A DNA stretch of 64,000 bases, taken from an uncultured Bacteroidales bacterium (lineage in GTDB: Bacteria > Bacteroidota > Bacteroidia > Bacteroidales > ML635J-15). Both the position numbers and the translations under genes were made by a program. The stretch is taken from the NCBI GenBank assembly GCA_905234755.1, contig CAJOIT010000009.1, forward strand, positions 133,906 through 197,905. Direction: 5' to 3'. This document shows positions 1 through 7,225 of this stretch, one piece after another; the first letter of the stretch is position 1; each line of letters begins with the position of its first letter. The notes beneath the pieces were generated by a model. It saw only the letters and a program-made list of their open reading frames with translations. It was not told where the DNA came from and did not search any database.

Positions 1-110
1 TCGGCATTTCCATCCTTAATTGCATCCGACAAGGCAGGACTAACAACAAACTGCGCCACCGAAAGCAACGACATGGAAACCAACGCCATAAGTAATAGTA
101 CCTTTTTCAT
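1..110 (-). CDS. N-terminus of a secreted protein (cut by window edge)
   Basis: Only the first 36 codons are in the window. The reading starts MKKVLLLMALVSMSLLSVAQ, a signal peptide with a charged start, hydrophobic core and an A-Q cleavage region typical of Bacteroidetes exported proteins. The rest lies off the left edge, so function cannot be given. It is on the same strand as mtaB and lies 24 bp downstream of it, so the two may be co-transcribed. Confidence 0.7.
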   Translation of the reverse strand, partial: MKKVLLLMALVSMSLLSVAQFVVSPALSDAIKDGNA

Positions 111-134
111 ATTCTATTGTTTTTTCGTTATTAT

Positions 135-1427
135 CTATTTCAAAATTTCTGCTTCAACTACATCATCGTCAACAACTTTAGTCAACTTTACAGGACAAAT
201 CCTATTCACCAAATCTTTGTCGTACGGCACGGCAACCCTTATATAATTATCGGTATAACCGAACATCATTCCTCCCTTCTTTGCCGACTCGAACAAAACC
301 TCGTGAACCGAACCAATCCTCGACTGCACAAACTCCTTATGCTTCCTTTCGCAAATGGACTTCACCACATCTGCCCTCTCCTGCTTCTGCTTGGAAGTAA
401 CACGCGGAGTAAACTTCAACGCCCTTGTGTTCTCCCTTTCGGAATACTGGAACTGGTGTATGAACGAAATATCAAGAGACTCAATAAATTCCACCGTCTT
501 GGCAAACATTTCTGGTGTTTCTCCATTAACACCAACTATAAGGTCGATGCCGATGAAAGCATCTGGAATAAGTTTCTTAACAAGTTCAATCTTGTGCCTA
601 TACAAAGCGGTATCGTAACGCCGACCTATGAGTTTCAGCAAATCATCACAGCCCGACTGCAACGGAATGTGGAAATGCGGCATCATCTTAGGTTCGGATG
701 CAACAAATTCAATAATTTCATCTGTAAGCAAATCAGGTTCGATGCTTCCAATCCTATATCTCTCAATGCCATCGACTTTTGCTAGAGCTGTAAGCAACTG
801 CAAAAAGTTTTCTCCAGTAGTCTTGCCGAAATCGCCAATATTCACGCCCGAAATTATGACTTCCTTCATTCCATCTGCAGCAAGCGACTTTACTTGCTCC
901 ACACATTCTGCAATCGATGGATTTCGGCTTCTTCCCCGAGCAAACGGAATTGTACAGTAGGCACAAAAATAGTCGCATCCGTCCTGAACCTTCAGGAAAG
1001 CGCGAGTGCGGTCACCTTTCGAAAATGCAGGCACAAAAGATTTCATTTCGTTATGTGGCGTAGTGCTGACAAATACATCGCGACTTGCCACGGCATTGTC
1101 AATTATCTTTTCAATCTCGGCCTTGTTGTTCACGCCGAAAACATAGTTCACACCAGGAAGCGATGCTACCTCATCGGCTTTCAACTGAGCATAACAGCCA
1201 GTAACAATTATTATAGCTTCGGGATTTTGCGAATGGGCGCGAGCAACAGCATTCCTGCCCTTGCGATTGGCGTTTGATGTCACCGAACATGAGTTCAGCA
1301 CATAAAAGTCTGCTTTCTGCGAAAACGGCACTACCGTAAAACCTCGCTCAATGAAATAGCGGGAGATTGTCGATGTCTCGGCAAAATTCAGGCGGCAGCC
1401 AAGGGTACAGAAAGCAACGGTTTTCAT
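135..1427 (-). CDS. mtaB: tRNA t6A37 methylthiotransferase MtaB
   Basis: Radical SAM enzyme that adds a methylthio group to t6A37 in ANN-decoding tRNAs, giving ms2t6A. The N-terminal UPF0004 domain has Cys11 (TLGCRLNFAE), Cys47 (NSCSVTSNA) and Cys78 (TGCYAQ) for one Fe-S cluster; the radical SAM CxxxCxxC follows at Cys151/155/158 (GCDYFCAYC). The C-terminus has the size of a TRAM domain. Length 430 residues is normal for the family. A longer reading frame runs upstream to 1472, but the extra residues are translated AT-rich intergenic repeat, so the ATG at 1427 is preferred. CTLGCRLN rather than the MiaB/RimO pattern supports MtaB. Confidence 0.93.
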   Translation of the reverse strand: MKTVAFCTLGCRLNFAETSTISRYFIERGFTVVPFSQKADFYVLNSCSVTSNANRKGRNAVARAHSQNPEAIIIVTGCYAQLKADEVASLPGVNYVFGVNNKAEIEKIIDNAVASRDVFVSTTPHNEMKSFVPAFSKGDRTRAFLKVQDGCDYFCAYCTIPFARGRSRNPSIAECVEQVKSLAADGMKEVIISGVNIGDFGKTTGENFLQLLTALAKVDGIERYRIGSIEPDLLTDEIIEFVASEPKMMPHFHIPLQSGCDDLLKLIGRRYDTALYRHKIELVKKLIPDAFIGIDLIVGVNGETPEMFAKTVEFIESLDISFIHQFQYSERENTRALKFTPRVTSKQKQERADVVKSICERKHKEFVQSRIGSVHEVLFESAKKGGMMFGYTDNYIRVAVPYDKDLVNRICPVKLTKVVDDDVVEAEILK

Positions 1428-1481
1428 CAATGGACAATTGATAATTAATAATTGACAATGAATAATTGACAATTGTAGGCT

Positions 1482-1495
1482 CGCAATGCATTGCG
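1482..1495. repeat. Perfect intergenic palindrome CGCAATGCATTGCG
   Basis: A 14-bp perfect palindrome between mtaB and dapA. The same 14 bp recurs at 33793-33806. Next to it (1435-1475) is an AT-rich stretch repeating variants of AATTGACAAT / ATAATTGAC. Both belong to the dispersed non-coding repeats seen elsewhere in this window. Confidence 0.75.
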
Positions 1496-1505
1496 GGCCT
1501 TCGGA

Positions 1506-2393
1506 TTATTGATTTTTTAGTCTTTCAATATCACTTGCAATCCTTGCATACAAATCATCGCTGACATTGACCAGCGGCAAACGAAGCACATTCTGGATTA
1601 CGCCCATCTGCGACAGATATGCCTTTACACCAGCAGGATTGCCTTCGGCAAACATCAGCCGAACTGTTGGCAACAACTTGTAGTGCAACTTTCTAGCCTG
1701 CTCGAAATCACCACTAAGCGCAAGTTTCACCATTTGCGACAATTCGCGCGGAAATGCGTTTGCCACAACGGAAATCACACCTTTCACACCTGCTGCCATA
1801 AGCGGAAGCGTAAGTCCATCATCGCCAGAAATAACAGTAAAGCGTTCAGGTTTGTTCTCAACCACGCGCATAATCTGGTCAACCGAACCAGATGCCTCCT
1901 TCACTGCAATTATGTTATCAAAGTCGCGAGCAAGACGGCAAATTGTCTCTGGCGAAATGTTAACTCCTGTGCGACCAGGAATGTTGTACAAAATTACAGG
2001 CACGGGAGAAACCTCGGCAACATGGGCAAAATGCGCATACAAACCATTCTGCACTGGCTTATTATAAAATGGCGATGCCGTCAGAAGTCCATCAATGCCA
2101 CTGAAATCGAAATTGCGGATGCTATCGAGCAGGTCGGAAGTATTGTTTCCGCTCATTCCTACCATAATCGGCACACGACCAGCGATTTCGCGCTTAGCGA
2201 AATCAATAACCTTATGGCGTTCCTCAGCCGAAAGACAAGGTGTTTCGCCTGTCGTTCCCATTACAAGCACATAGTCGACTCCACCATCGACAACATTCGA
2301 CAGCAAACGGGCAAAAGCCACATAGTCAACATTTCCATTAATATCGAATGGCGTAACCAATGCCACTCCCGTTCCAAAAAACTTGCTATTCAT
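1506..2393 (-). CDS. dapA: 4-hydroxy-tetrahydrodipicolinate synthase
   Basis: Condenses pyruvate with aspartate semialdehyde, the first committed step of lysine/diaminopimelate synthesis. Visible landmarks: GTTGE at residues 46-50, Tyr110, catalytic Tyr136 and Arg141 in YNIPGRTG, and the Schiff-base lysine Lys165 in AVKEASG. The 295-residue length is standard. The start overlaps the end of the upstream DUF6913 gene by 8 bp, so the two are translationally linked; mtaB follows downstream on the same strand. Confidence 0.96.
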   Translation of the reverse strand: MNSKFFGTGVALVTPFDINGNVDYVAFARLLSNVVDGGVDYVLVMGTTGETPCLSAEERHKVIDFAKREIAGRVPIMVGMSGNNTSDLLDSIRNFDFSGIDGLLTASPFYNKPVQNGLYAHFAHVAEVSPVPVILYNIPGRTGVNISPETICRLARDFDNIIAVKEASGSVDQIMRVVENKPERFTVISGDDGLTLPLMAAGVKGVISVVANAFPRELSQMVKLALSGDFEQARKLHYKLLPTVRLMFAEGNPAGVKAYLSQMGVIQNVLRLPLVNVSDDLYARIASDIERLKNQ

Positions 2394-2931
2394 ATCTTAT
2401 CGCTTCCAAATAGTGAATTATCTGCTTTACCAATTCCGAAATGTTTGAATTTTCCTCGTCAAGACTTACCATGACATCAAGCAAATCGGCATTCTTCTCA
2501 TTGTACAGCCCGACTTTAAATCCTGCCTTCGACCTAAGTTTCACATAATTAAGTGGGACTTTATCTTCCATATCAAGGCAGATAAGAATGTCATAGTCGG
2601 TGTCGCAAAATTCTGCAATAGTTTCCTCGTGCGGAAAACCAAGCCAGTCGAGTTCCTTTGCACAGAAAAACGAAAAGTCGAGCGGTTGCAAATGAAAATC
2701 TGACAGTTCCTTATTGTCGACAAACCCAAGAGCCTTGACAAACGGTATTTGCTTCTGCAAATCGAAAAGTAGCTTGCGTGCCACCTCGAACTGTGCAGCA
2801 TCAGTTGCTTCGTGCAGGATACCAACCTTTTTTGCAGCACCCAAGCCACAAGCACGAACGCAACGAGGTTCCATACCCCGTGCCTTCAACAACTTGCGCC
2901 TTGCAAGACCCGACTTTATTCCTTCAAACAT
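2386..2931 (-). CDS. DUF6913-family protein
   Basis: A 181-residue Bacteroidetes protein of unknown role, resembling the DUF6913 family that commonly accompanies dapA. The basic N-terminus (GIKSGLARRKLLKARG) is followed by an alpha/beta region with motifs VGILHEA and DYDILICLDM; no catalytic motif is obvious. A GTG at 2937 would add two residues, but the promoter box TATCTTTG occupies 2937-2944, so ATG 2931 is chosen. That places the start codon 5 nt after the -7 box, so the message may be leaderless. It overlaps dapA by 8 bp. Confidence 0.75.
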   Translation of the reverse strand: MFEGIKSGLARRKLLKARGMEPRCVRACGLGAAKKVGILHEATDAAQFEVARKLLFDLQKQIPFVKALGFVDNKELSDFHLQPLDFSFFCAKELDWLGFPHEETIAEFCDTDYDILICLDMEDKVPLNYVKLRSKAGFKVGLYNEKNADLLDVMVSLDEENSNISELVKQIIHYLEAIRYE

Positions 2932-2936
2932 AGGCA

Positions 2937-2944
2937 CAAAGATA
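2937..2944 (-). promoter_or_regulatory. Bacteroidetes -7 box (TATCTTTG) for DUF6913-dapA
   Basis: Minus-strand TATCTTTG matches TAnnTTTG. In rnpB in this window the RNA's first helix begins 5 nt after the same box; the same spacing here falls exactly on the ATG of the DUF6913 gene. Confidence 0.6.
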
Positions 2945-3065
2945 CAAATTTATTTTGGATTTACGATTGACGATTTTAGATTGGACTGACAAGATGCAAA
3001 AGGTTTTACGAAATACGATTTAGATTTGAATAAATTCTCAAATCGAATTATCATCGAATTTTCTT

Positions 3066-3073
3066 ACCTTTGC
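3066..3073 (+). promoter_or_regulatory. -7 box (TACCTTTG) for the CCA/PAP gene
   Basis: TACCTTTG followed by CAG. It lies 19 nt before the TTG chosen as start of the downstream gene, giving a leader of roughly 15 nt. Confidence 0.6.
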
Positions 3074-3092
3074 AGTCCCAAAATCCACCATC

Positions 3093-4529
3093 TTGGAAAA
3101 CGGCTACTACATAGAGTTTGTGTCCGACAAAATTTTCTCGGAAATTTCGGACATTGCGGCAAAGGAAAATGTAAATGTCTTTGTCATCGGTGGTTATGTA
3201 CGCGACCGACTGCTAATGCGTAACAACAAGAAAGACATTGACATAGTTGTTGACGGCGATGGTGTTGACTTTGCCCGCAAACTTGCCAAGCATTTGAAAG
3301 TAAAGAAAGTAAGCATTTTCAAGACCTACGGAACGGCAATGTTTGTATACAACGACACCGAACTGGAATTTGTTGGCGCCCGCAAGGAATCCTACAATTT
3401 CGACAGCCGCAATCCAATAGTAGAACGCGGAAGCATCGAGGATGACCAAAAACGCCGTGATTTTACCGTAAATGCCTTGGCAATAAGCCTGAACAAGCAG
3501 AATTTCGGTGAACTTATCGACCCGTTTAATGGCTTGGAAGACTTATATTTCCGCACCATCAGGACTCCGCTCGAACCATCAATAACATTTTCGGATGACC
3601 CATTGCGTATGCTTCGCGCAATCCGCTTCGCCACGCAACTCGATTTTCAGATTCATCCCGAATGCCTTACTGCAATACACGACAATCGTGAGAGAATAAA
3701 AATAATCACGCAGGAACGCATACACACCGAACTTAACAAGATTCTTGAAAGCAAAAAACCATCTATCGGACTGAAATTACTATTCGATACCGGTCTGCTC
3801 GAAATTATCTTCCCTGAGTTGTACCAGCTTTCGGGCGTTACCGTACAAGATGGACTTGGTCACAAGGACATTTTCCTGCATACAATTCAAGTTGTTGACA
3901 ATGTTGCAGAAAAGAGCAGCGACCTTTGGTTACGCTGGGCAGCTTTGCTTCACGACATCGGCAAACTGAAAACCAAGCGCTTTGTTGAAGGAACAGGATG
4001 GACTTTCTACTCGCACAACACCGTTGGTGCCAATATGGTTCCGAAAATCTTCACCCGTATGCATTTACCGCTCAACGAAAAGATGAAGTTTGTGCAGAAA
4101 ATGGTTGATTTGCACATGCGCCCGATTGCTCTTGTTGAGGAAATCGTTACCGACTCGGCAATCCGCAGGCTAATTGTCGATGCAGGAGATGACATCGATG
4201 CACTTATGACACTATGTGAATCGGACATTACTTCGCGCAACGAGAAAAAGGTCGCTCAGTTCCTTGAAAATTTCAAGCTTGTGCGCCAAAAGATTGTCGA
4301 GGTAGAAGAACGCGATTCATTACGCAATTTCCAGCCACCGATTTCAGGCGAGGAAATAATGAATTTCTTTGGCATCGAACCATCTAGAGTTGTCGGTGAA
4401 ATCAAAAACGCCGTACGCGAGGCCATTCTTGATGGTATCATCCCCAACGACTACAAAAAAGCCCACGAATTCATGGTACAAAAAGGCGAAGAACTCGGAC
4501 TGAAAAAATCGGCAGCCACCATAAAGTGA
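3093..4529 (+). CDS. CCA tRNA nucleotidyltransferase / poly(A) polymerase family with HD domain
   Basis: Class II nucleotidyltransferase of the kind that builds or repairs the tRNA 3' CCA end. The head has the G-G box VIGGYVRDRLL and the catalytic DxD in KDIDIVVDG (about residues 35-55), then RRDFTVNALA and the RMLRAIRFA segment. A C-terminal HD hydrolase domain shows LLHDIGK near residue 290. Length 478 fits the Bacteroidetes HD-containing form. No ATG occurs before the G-G box; TTG at 3093 is used, and GTG at 3120 is an alternative. CCA-adding versus poly(A) activity cannot be told from the sequence alone. Confidence 0.9.
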   Translation: MENGYYIEFVSDKIFSEISDIAAKENVNVFVIGGYVRDRLLMRNNKKDIDIVVDGDGVDFARKLAKHLKVKKVSIFKTYGTAMFVYNDTELEFVGARKESYNFDSRNPIVERGSIEDDQKRRDFTVNALAISLNKQNFGELIDPFNGLEDLYFRTIRTPLEPSITFSDDPLRMLRAIRFATQLDFQIHPECLTAIHDNRERIKIITQERIHTELNKILESKKPSIGLKLLFDTGLLEIIFPELYQLSGVTVQDGLGHKDIFLHTIQVVDNVAEKSSDLWLRWAALLHDIGKLKTKRFVEGTGWTFYSHNTVGANMVPKIFTRMHLPLNEKMKFVQKMVDLHMRPIALVEEIVTDSAIRRLIVDAGDDIDALMTLCESDITSRNEKKVAQFLENFKLVRQKIVEVEERDSLRNFQPPISGEEIMNFFGIEPSRVVGEIKNAVREAILDGIIPNDYKKAHEFMVQKGEELGLKKSAATIK

Positions 4530-4543
4530 CCGCCGAAACAAGC

Positions 4544-4879
4544 TCAATTATTCTCCGGTTTGCAAAACAATATTCGATCTGCAACAACCTCGTACGATTG
4601 CCGTTCAACACCATTATGGTCGGTATAGCTGTTTTGTTTCAGGCAACCGTCAACTACAACCTCGTAACCCTTCGATATTTTGGTTTTCACCATGTCGGCA
4701 AGGCTGCCCCACGCAACTACATTATGCCACTGTGTTTCCTTTATGACCTTGTCGTTATGCTTTGAAAACTCTGATGTGGCAACCGAAATTCTTGCCAACT
4801 TTGTTCCGCTTGGAAATTCATAAAATTTAGGATCACCGCCCAGATTTCCAATCAACTGCACTCTATTTCGTAAATTCAT
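4544..4879 (-). CDS. ssb: Short single-stranded DNA-binding protein (paralog 1)
   Basis: 111-residue OB-fold SSB starting MNLRNRVQLIGNLGGDP, with the conserved ETQWHNVVAWG strand. It ends shortly after the OB fold and lacks the acidic C-terminal tip through which housekeeping SSB recruits partners. An upstream TTG or ATG extension is possible but the ATG at 4879 matches the other paralog. It is the last gene of a five-gene minus-strand array (6974 to 4544), 17 bp after the second SSB. Short SSBs of this kind are common on conjugative or phage-derived DNA. Confidence 0.88.
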   Translation of the reverse strand: MNLRNRVQLIGNLGGDPKFYEFPSGTKLARISVATSEFSKHNDKVIKETQWHNVVAWGSLADMVKTKISKGYEVVVDGCLKQNSYTDHNGVERQSYEVVADRILFCKPENN

Positions 4880-4896
4880 AACCTTAATTTTAACAA

Positions 4897-5250
4897 TTAA
4901 CACTCTGCTTCATCAACATTCTGCATGCCCCTTTTCTCACAAATAATTTCTTCGGCAACAACCTCGGTAATATACCGTCTGACTTTGTTCTGGTCGTCGT
5001 AGCTACGACTTGCCAGACGACCCATAACAACAACTCGCGAACCTTTCGTGCATTTTTCCGCCACAAAATCGGCATTTGCATTCCATGCAACCACATTGTG
5101 CCACTCGGTTTTAGCGACTTGTTTGCCGTTCTCAAAATAATTCTCTGTTGTAGCCAACGAGAATCTTGCTACTTTACCATTCTTTGTCTCTGTTACCTTT
5201 GGGTCGGTTCCAAGATTTCCGACCAATCTTACAAAATTTCTTGTATCCAT
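4897..5250 (-). CDS. ssb: Short single-stranded DNA-binding protein (paralog 2)
   Basis: 117-residue OB-fold SSB (start MDTRNFVRLVGNLGTDP; core KTEWHNVVAWN). It is diverged from the paralogs on either side, which share the N-terminus MNLRNRVQLIGNLG with each other. The C-terminus (MQNVDEAEC) is mildly acidic but has no DDDIPF-type tip. It is preceded by a 165-bp gap containing an unusual GC-richer segment. Confidence 0.88.
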   Translation of the reverse strand: MDTRNFVRLVGNLGTDPKVTETKNGKVARFSLATTENYFENGKQVAKTEWHNVVAWNANADFVAEKCTKGSRVVVMGRLASRSYDDQNKVRRYITEVVAEEIICEKRGMQNVDEAEC

Positions 5251-5299
5251 TTTATTTAAATTTTTGTTAGTTAATTATTAATTCCTAATTTTGCATTGT

Positions 5300-5409
5300 G
5301 TTTCGCTTTGGCACCAAGATCGCGCCACTCGCTTCGGGAAGCCGGCAAATGTCTCGAAATGATGCGTGGAAGCCTCCGATTATGGGGGACCGAACAGGCT
5401 GGGTGAAAC
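5300..5409. other. GC-richer intergenic segment with GTTTC/GAAAC ends
   Basis: About 110 bp between the nuclease-like gene and ssb paralog 2. Its base composition is visibly richer in G+C than its surroundings, and its ends are inverted (GTTTCGCTTTGG at 5300, GGGTGAAAC to 5409). A 60-codon reading frame across it has no recognisable features and is not called. It could be a structured RNA or a remnant of an inserted element. Confidence 0.35.
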
Positions 5410-5414
5410 ATTTT

Positions 5415-5831
5415 TTATTTATGTCTATCCGAATAAAATGACTTGAAAATATTGCCACTCTTTGCAACCTTTACTGCAAATGTATATTTTATTCTCCCAT
5501 TATATTTTTCCTCCCAATAAACAATATGATTTCCATCATCCTCTCTATTGCCGCATCTTACCACTTCCATCATATTTAGAATTTCCATTGCTGTAACAGT
5601 TCCACGATTCGTCTTGTAATGTTTAAGAAGAACATGTTGCGTTCCTTCGTTTTCATCATCCGAAGGAAACTTCATGGTAATCAAAGTCCCACTATTGTCT
5701 GTAGTACTGATACTTTTCAATTTTCCTTTTGTTCTACAAAACGTTTCAAATACCCTTTTCTGCTCGTCAGTTAAATCACGGTCGCCGACTTCTGCTTTGA
5801 ATAATGCTATTTTTTCGTCAATAAGAGCCAT
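5415..5831 (-). CDS. Putative barnase/EndoU/colicin-E5-like (PBECR-type) nuclease-domain protein
   Basis: 138 residues, no signal peptide. The second half has the layout seen in phage barnase-EndoU-colicin E5/D-RelE-like (PBECR) domains: QHVLLKHYKTNRGTV, then AMEILNMMEVVRCG, a strand with YWEEKYNGRIKYTFAV, and a final FYSDRH. His in QHVLLKH and the terminal Ser/Asp/Arg/His cluster are candidate catalytic residues. The first 50 residues are a charged lead-in. It follows the LPD-like gene by 7 bp, so the two are co-expressed. Family assignment is from pattern memory and is tentative; nuclease activity is inference. Confidence 0.5.
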   Translation of the reverse strand: MALIDEKIALFKAEVGDRDLTDEQKRVFETFCRTKGKLKSISTTDNSGTLITMKFPSDDENEGTQHVLLKHYKTNRGTVTAMEILNMMEVVRCGNREDDGNHIVYWEEKYNGRIKYTFAVKVAKSGNIFKSFYSDRHK

Positions 5832-5838
5832 TTTCTAG

Positions 5839-6582
5839 TTATTTTTCAGTTACATACTTTGAAAGCGGCTCTCCATTGCAGTCAACTTTACCTTTTATTT
5901 TTTCGGAAATTTCGTTTGCCATGTCAAAAAAATCCCGTAGTTTTGTGTCAACCTTTCGGTCGAAAACCAACCTCGCCCGTGTCGGTGCCGGTGTCGAAGC
6001 ATTTTCTTCCGAATGATAAAAAGTGCTGTTCAATTTTGCAGCACTTTTTTCATACAATTCGATATTGCTGACGAAACAAGAATGCATTCCTGCAAGTCCG
6101 ACATTTTCAACAGCGACAGTAAACCTTACATAATACTTGCGATTTCCTATGTTAACTTTACCTATGTAATTATTATACAATGCAATATTACGATGCTGTT
6201 TATGCGCTGTCCCATCTGGTCTAAATACTCCAACCATGCAATCTTTTTCGGAATATGCCAACACTGACGATTTTAGTATTTCCGACAAGTAAGGTACAAC
6301 AAGGACGAACAATCCATTTTCCTTATAGATTTTTTTGAACGATGATTTAAAAAACTTTATTTCAAAGCCATCTCTTTTAACAGGAATTAATTGTTTATAC
6401 AACATAAATGCTTCTTTTTCTCCATAATTTTTAATCTCAACCGTAATAGGCATCATTTCATTTATTGCATTCATTCTAGAAACAATCTCCCAGTCGCCAA
6501 ACTTACGCTTGAACTCGGCAGTTCTCACAATACGCCACTGCTCATCGTTGAGATTCGATATTTTACCGTTAGGAGCTAACAT
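5839..6582 (-). CDS. Phage polyvalent-protein-like fragment (FGDWE motif, LPD/barnase-like middle)
   Basis: 247 residues, cytoplasmic. The N-terminus (LNDEQWRIVRT then FKRKFGDWE, residues ~10-31) matches the linker found in giant phage/plasmid polyvalent and toxin proteins as 'VRTPxFKxWFGDWE'. In those proteins the linker normally continues 'SKVVDxNGEPLVVYHGT'; here a matching piece (GKVDCNGEPL) appears only at the C-terminus, about 200 residues later. Between them lies a domain with NYIGKVNIGNRKYYVRFTV and HSCFVSNIELYEK, resembling the barnase-like LPD3 type. It sits 26 bp after an ssb and 7 bp before the PBECR-like gene. Function unknown. Confidence 0.5.
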   Translation of the reverse strand: MLAPNGKISNLNDEQWRIVRTAEFKRKFGDWEIVSRMNAINEMMPITVEIKNYGEKEAFMLYKQLIPVKRDGFEIKFFKSSFKKIYKENGLFVLVVPYLSEILKSSVLAYSEKDCMVGVFRPDGTAHKQHRNIALYNNYIGKVNIGNRKYYVRFTVAVENVGLAGMHSCFVSNIELYEKSAAKLNSTFYHSEENASTPAPTRARLVFDRKVDTKLRDFFDMANEISEKIKGKVDCNGEPLSKYVTEK

Positions 6583-6608
6583 ATTGACACTACCATTGAT
6601 TCAAAACC

Positions 6609-6974
6609 TTACGCAATATTCTTCTCCATCTTTGCATCTGCACGTTTGAGTCGTCTTACCATAATGCTGTCGGCAACAATCTCTGAGATCTTGCGCTCAT
6701 TGCCGTTGCGGTCGGTAAATGTACTGCTCACAATGCTACCCATCACTATGACTTCGCTACCTGTGGAAACTTCACGGTTTTGCAATACCTCGGCGAGTTT
6801 ATTCCATGCCGTCACACTGTGCCATTGCGTGTCACGCACATATTTACCTTCTTTTTTATAAACATCGGTAGTTGCGAGCGAGAAGCGTGCGAGTTTTCTA
6901 CCATTTTCAAATTCCCTAATCTGCGGTTCCGAACCCAGATTGCCAATTAGCTGTACGCGATTTCTTAAATTCAT
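6609..6974 (-). CDS. ssb: Short single-stranded DNA-binding protein (paralog 3)
   Basis: 121-residue OB-fold SSB beginning MNLRNRVQLIGNLGSEP, nearly identical at the N-terminus to paralog 1, with DTQWHSVTAWN. The C-terminus is basic (RRLKRADAKMEKNIA), the opposite of the acidic tip of housekeeping SSBs. First gene of the array. A two-codon longer start at 6980 is possible. A weak promoter-like ACTTTTGCAG lies about 55 bp upstream on the minus strand. Confidence 0.88.
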   Translation of the reverse strand: MNLRNRVQLIGNLGSEPQIREFENGRKLARFSLATTDVYKKEGKYVRDTQWHSVTAWNKLAEVLQNREVSTGSEVIVMGSIVSSTFTDRNGNERKISEIVADSIMVRRLKRADAKMEKNIA

Positions 6975-7170
6975 AATCATAAAATTTTAAACATTAAACA
7001 TTTTGTTCGGACTTCGTTTTGAAATCCGCTGCAAAAGTCGGGTGATTTGAAAATGCTAGTCGGTTTTTAAATGTTTACTTTCGTTTATTAGTCGTTTCTT
7101 GTCGTTTATACACGGATATATAAATACCAATCAACACAATAGATTTAAATACTCACTTATCTTATTTGAC

Positions 7171-7203
7171 AAAAAAAAGGGTGACATACCTGCCACCCTT
7201 TTG
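7171..7203 (-). terminator. Rho-independent terminator of the metallopeptidase gene
   Basis: Inverted repeat AAAAGGGTG / CACCCTTTT with a ~10-nt loop, followed on the minus strand by eight Ts. It begins about 20 bp after the stop codon of the gene ending at 7226. Confidence 0.85.
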
Positions 7204-7225
7204 CATTTTTATGAAAATTCTATTC

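Noticed and set aside
5285..5467. 60-codon minus-strand frame in the SSB array
   Set aside because: Overlaps the end of the PBECR-like gene and a GC-richer segment; no ribosome site or protein-like pattern.
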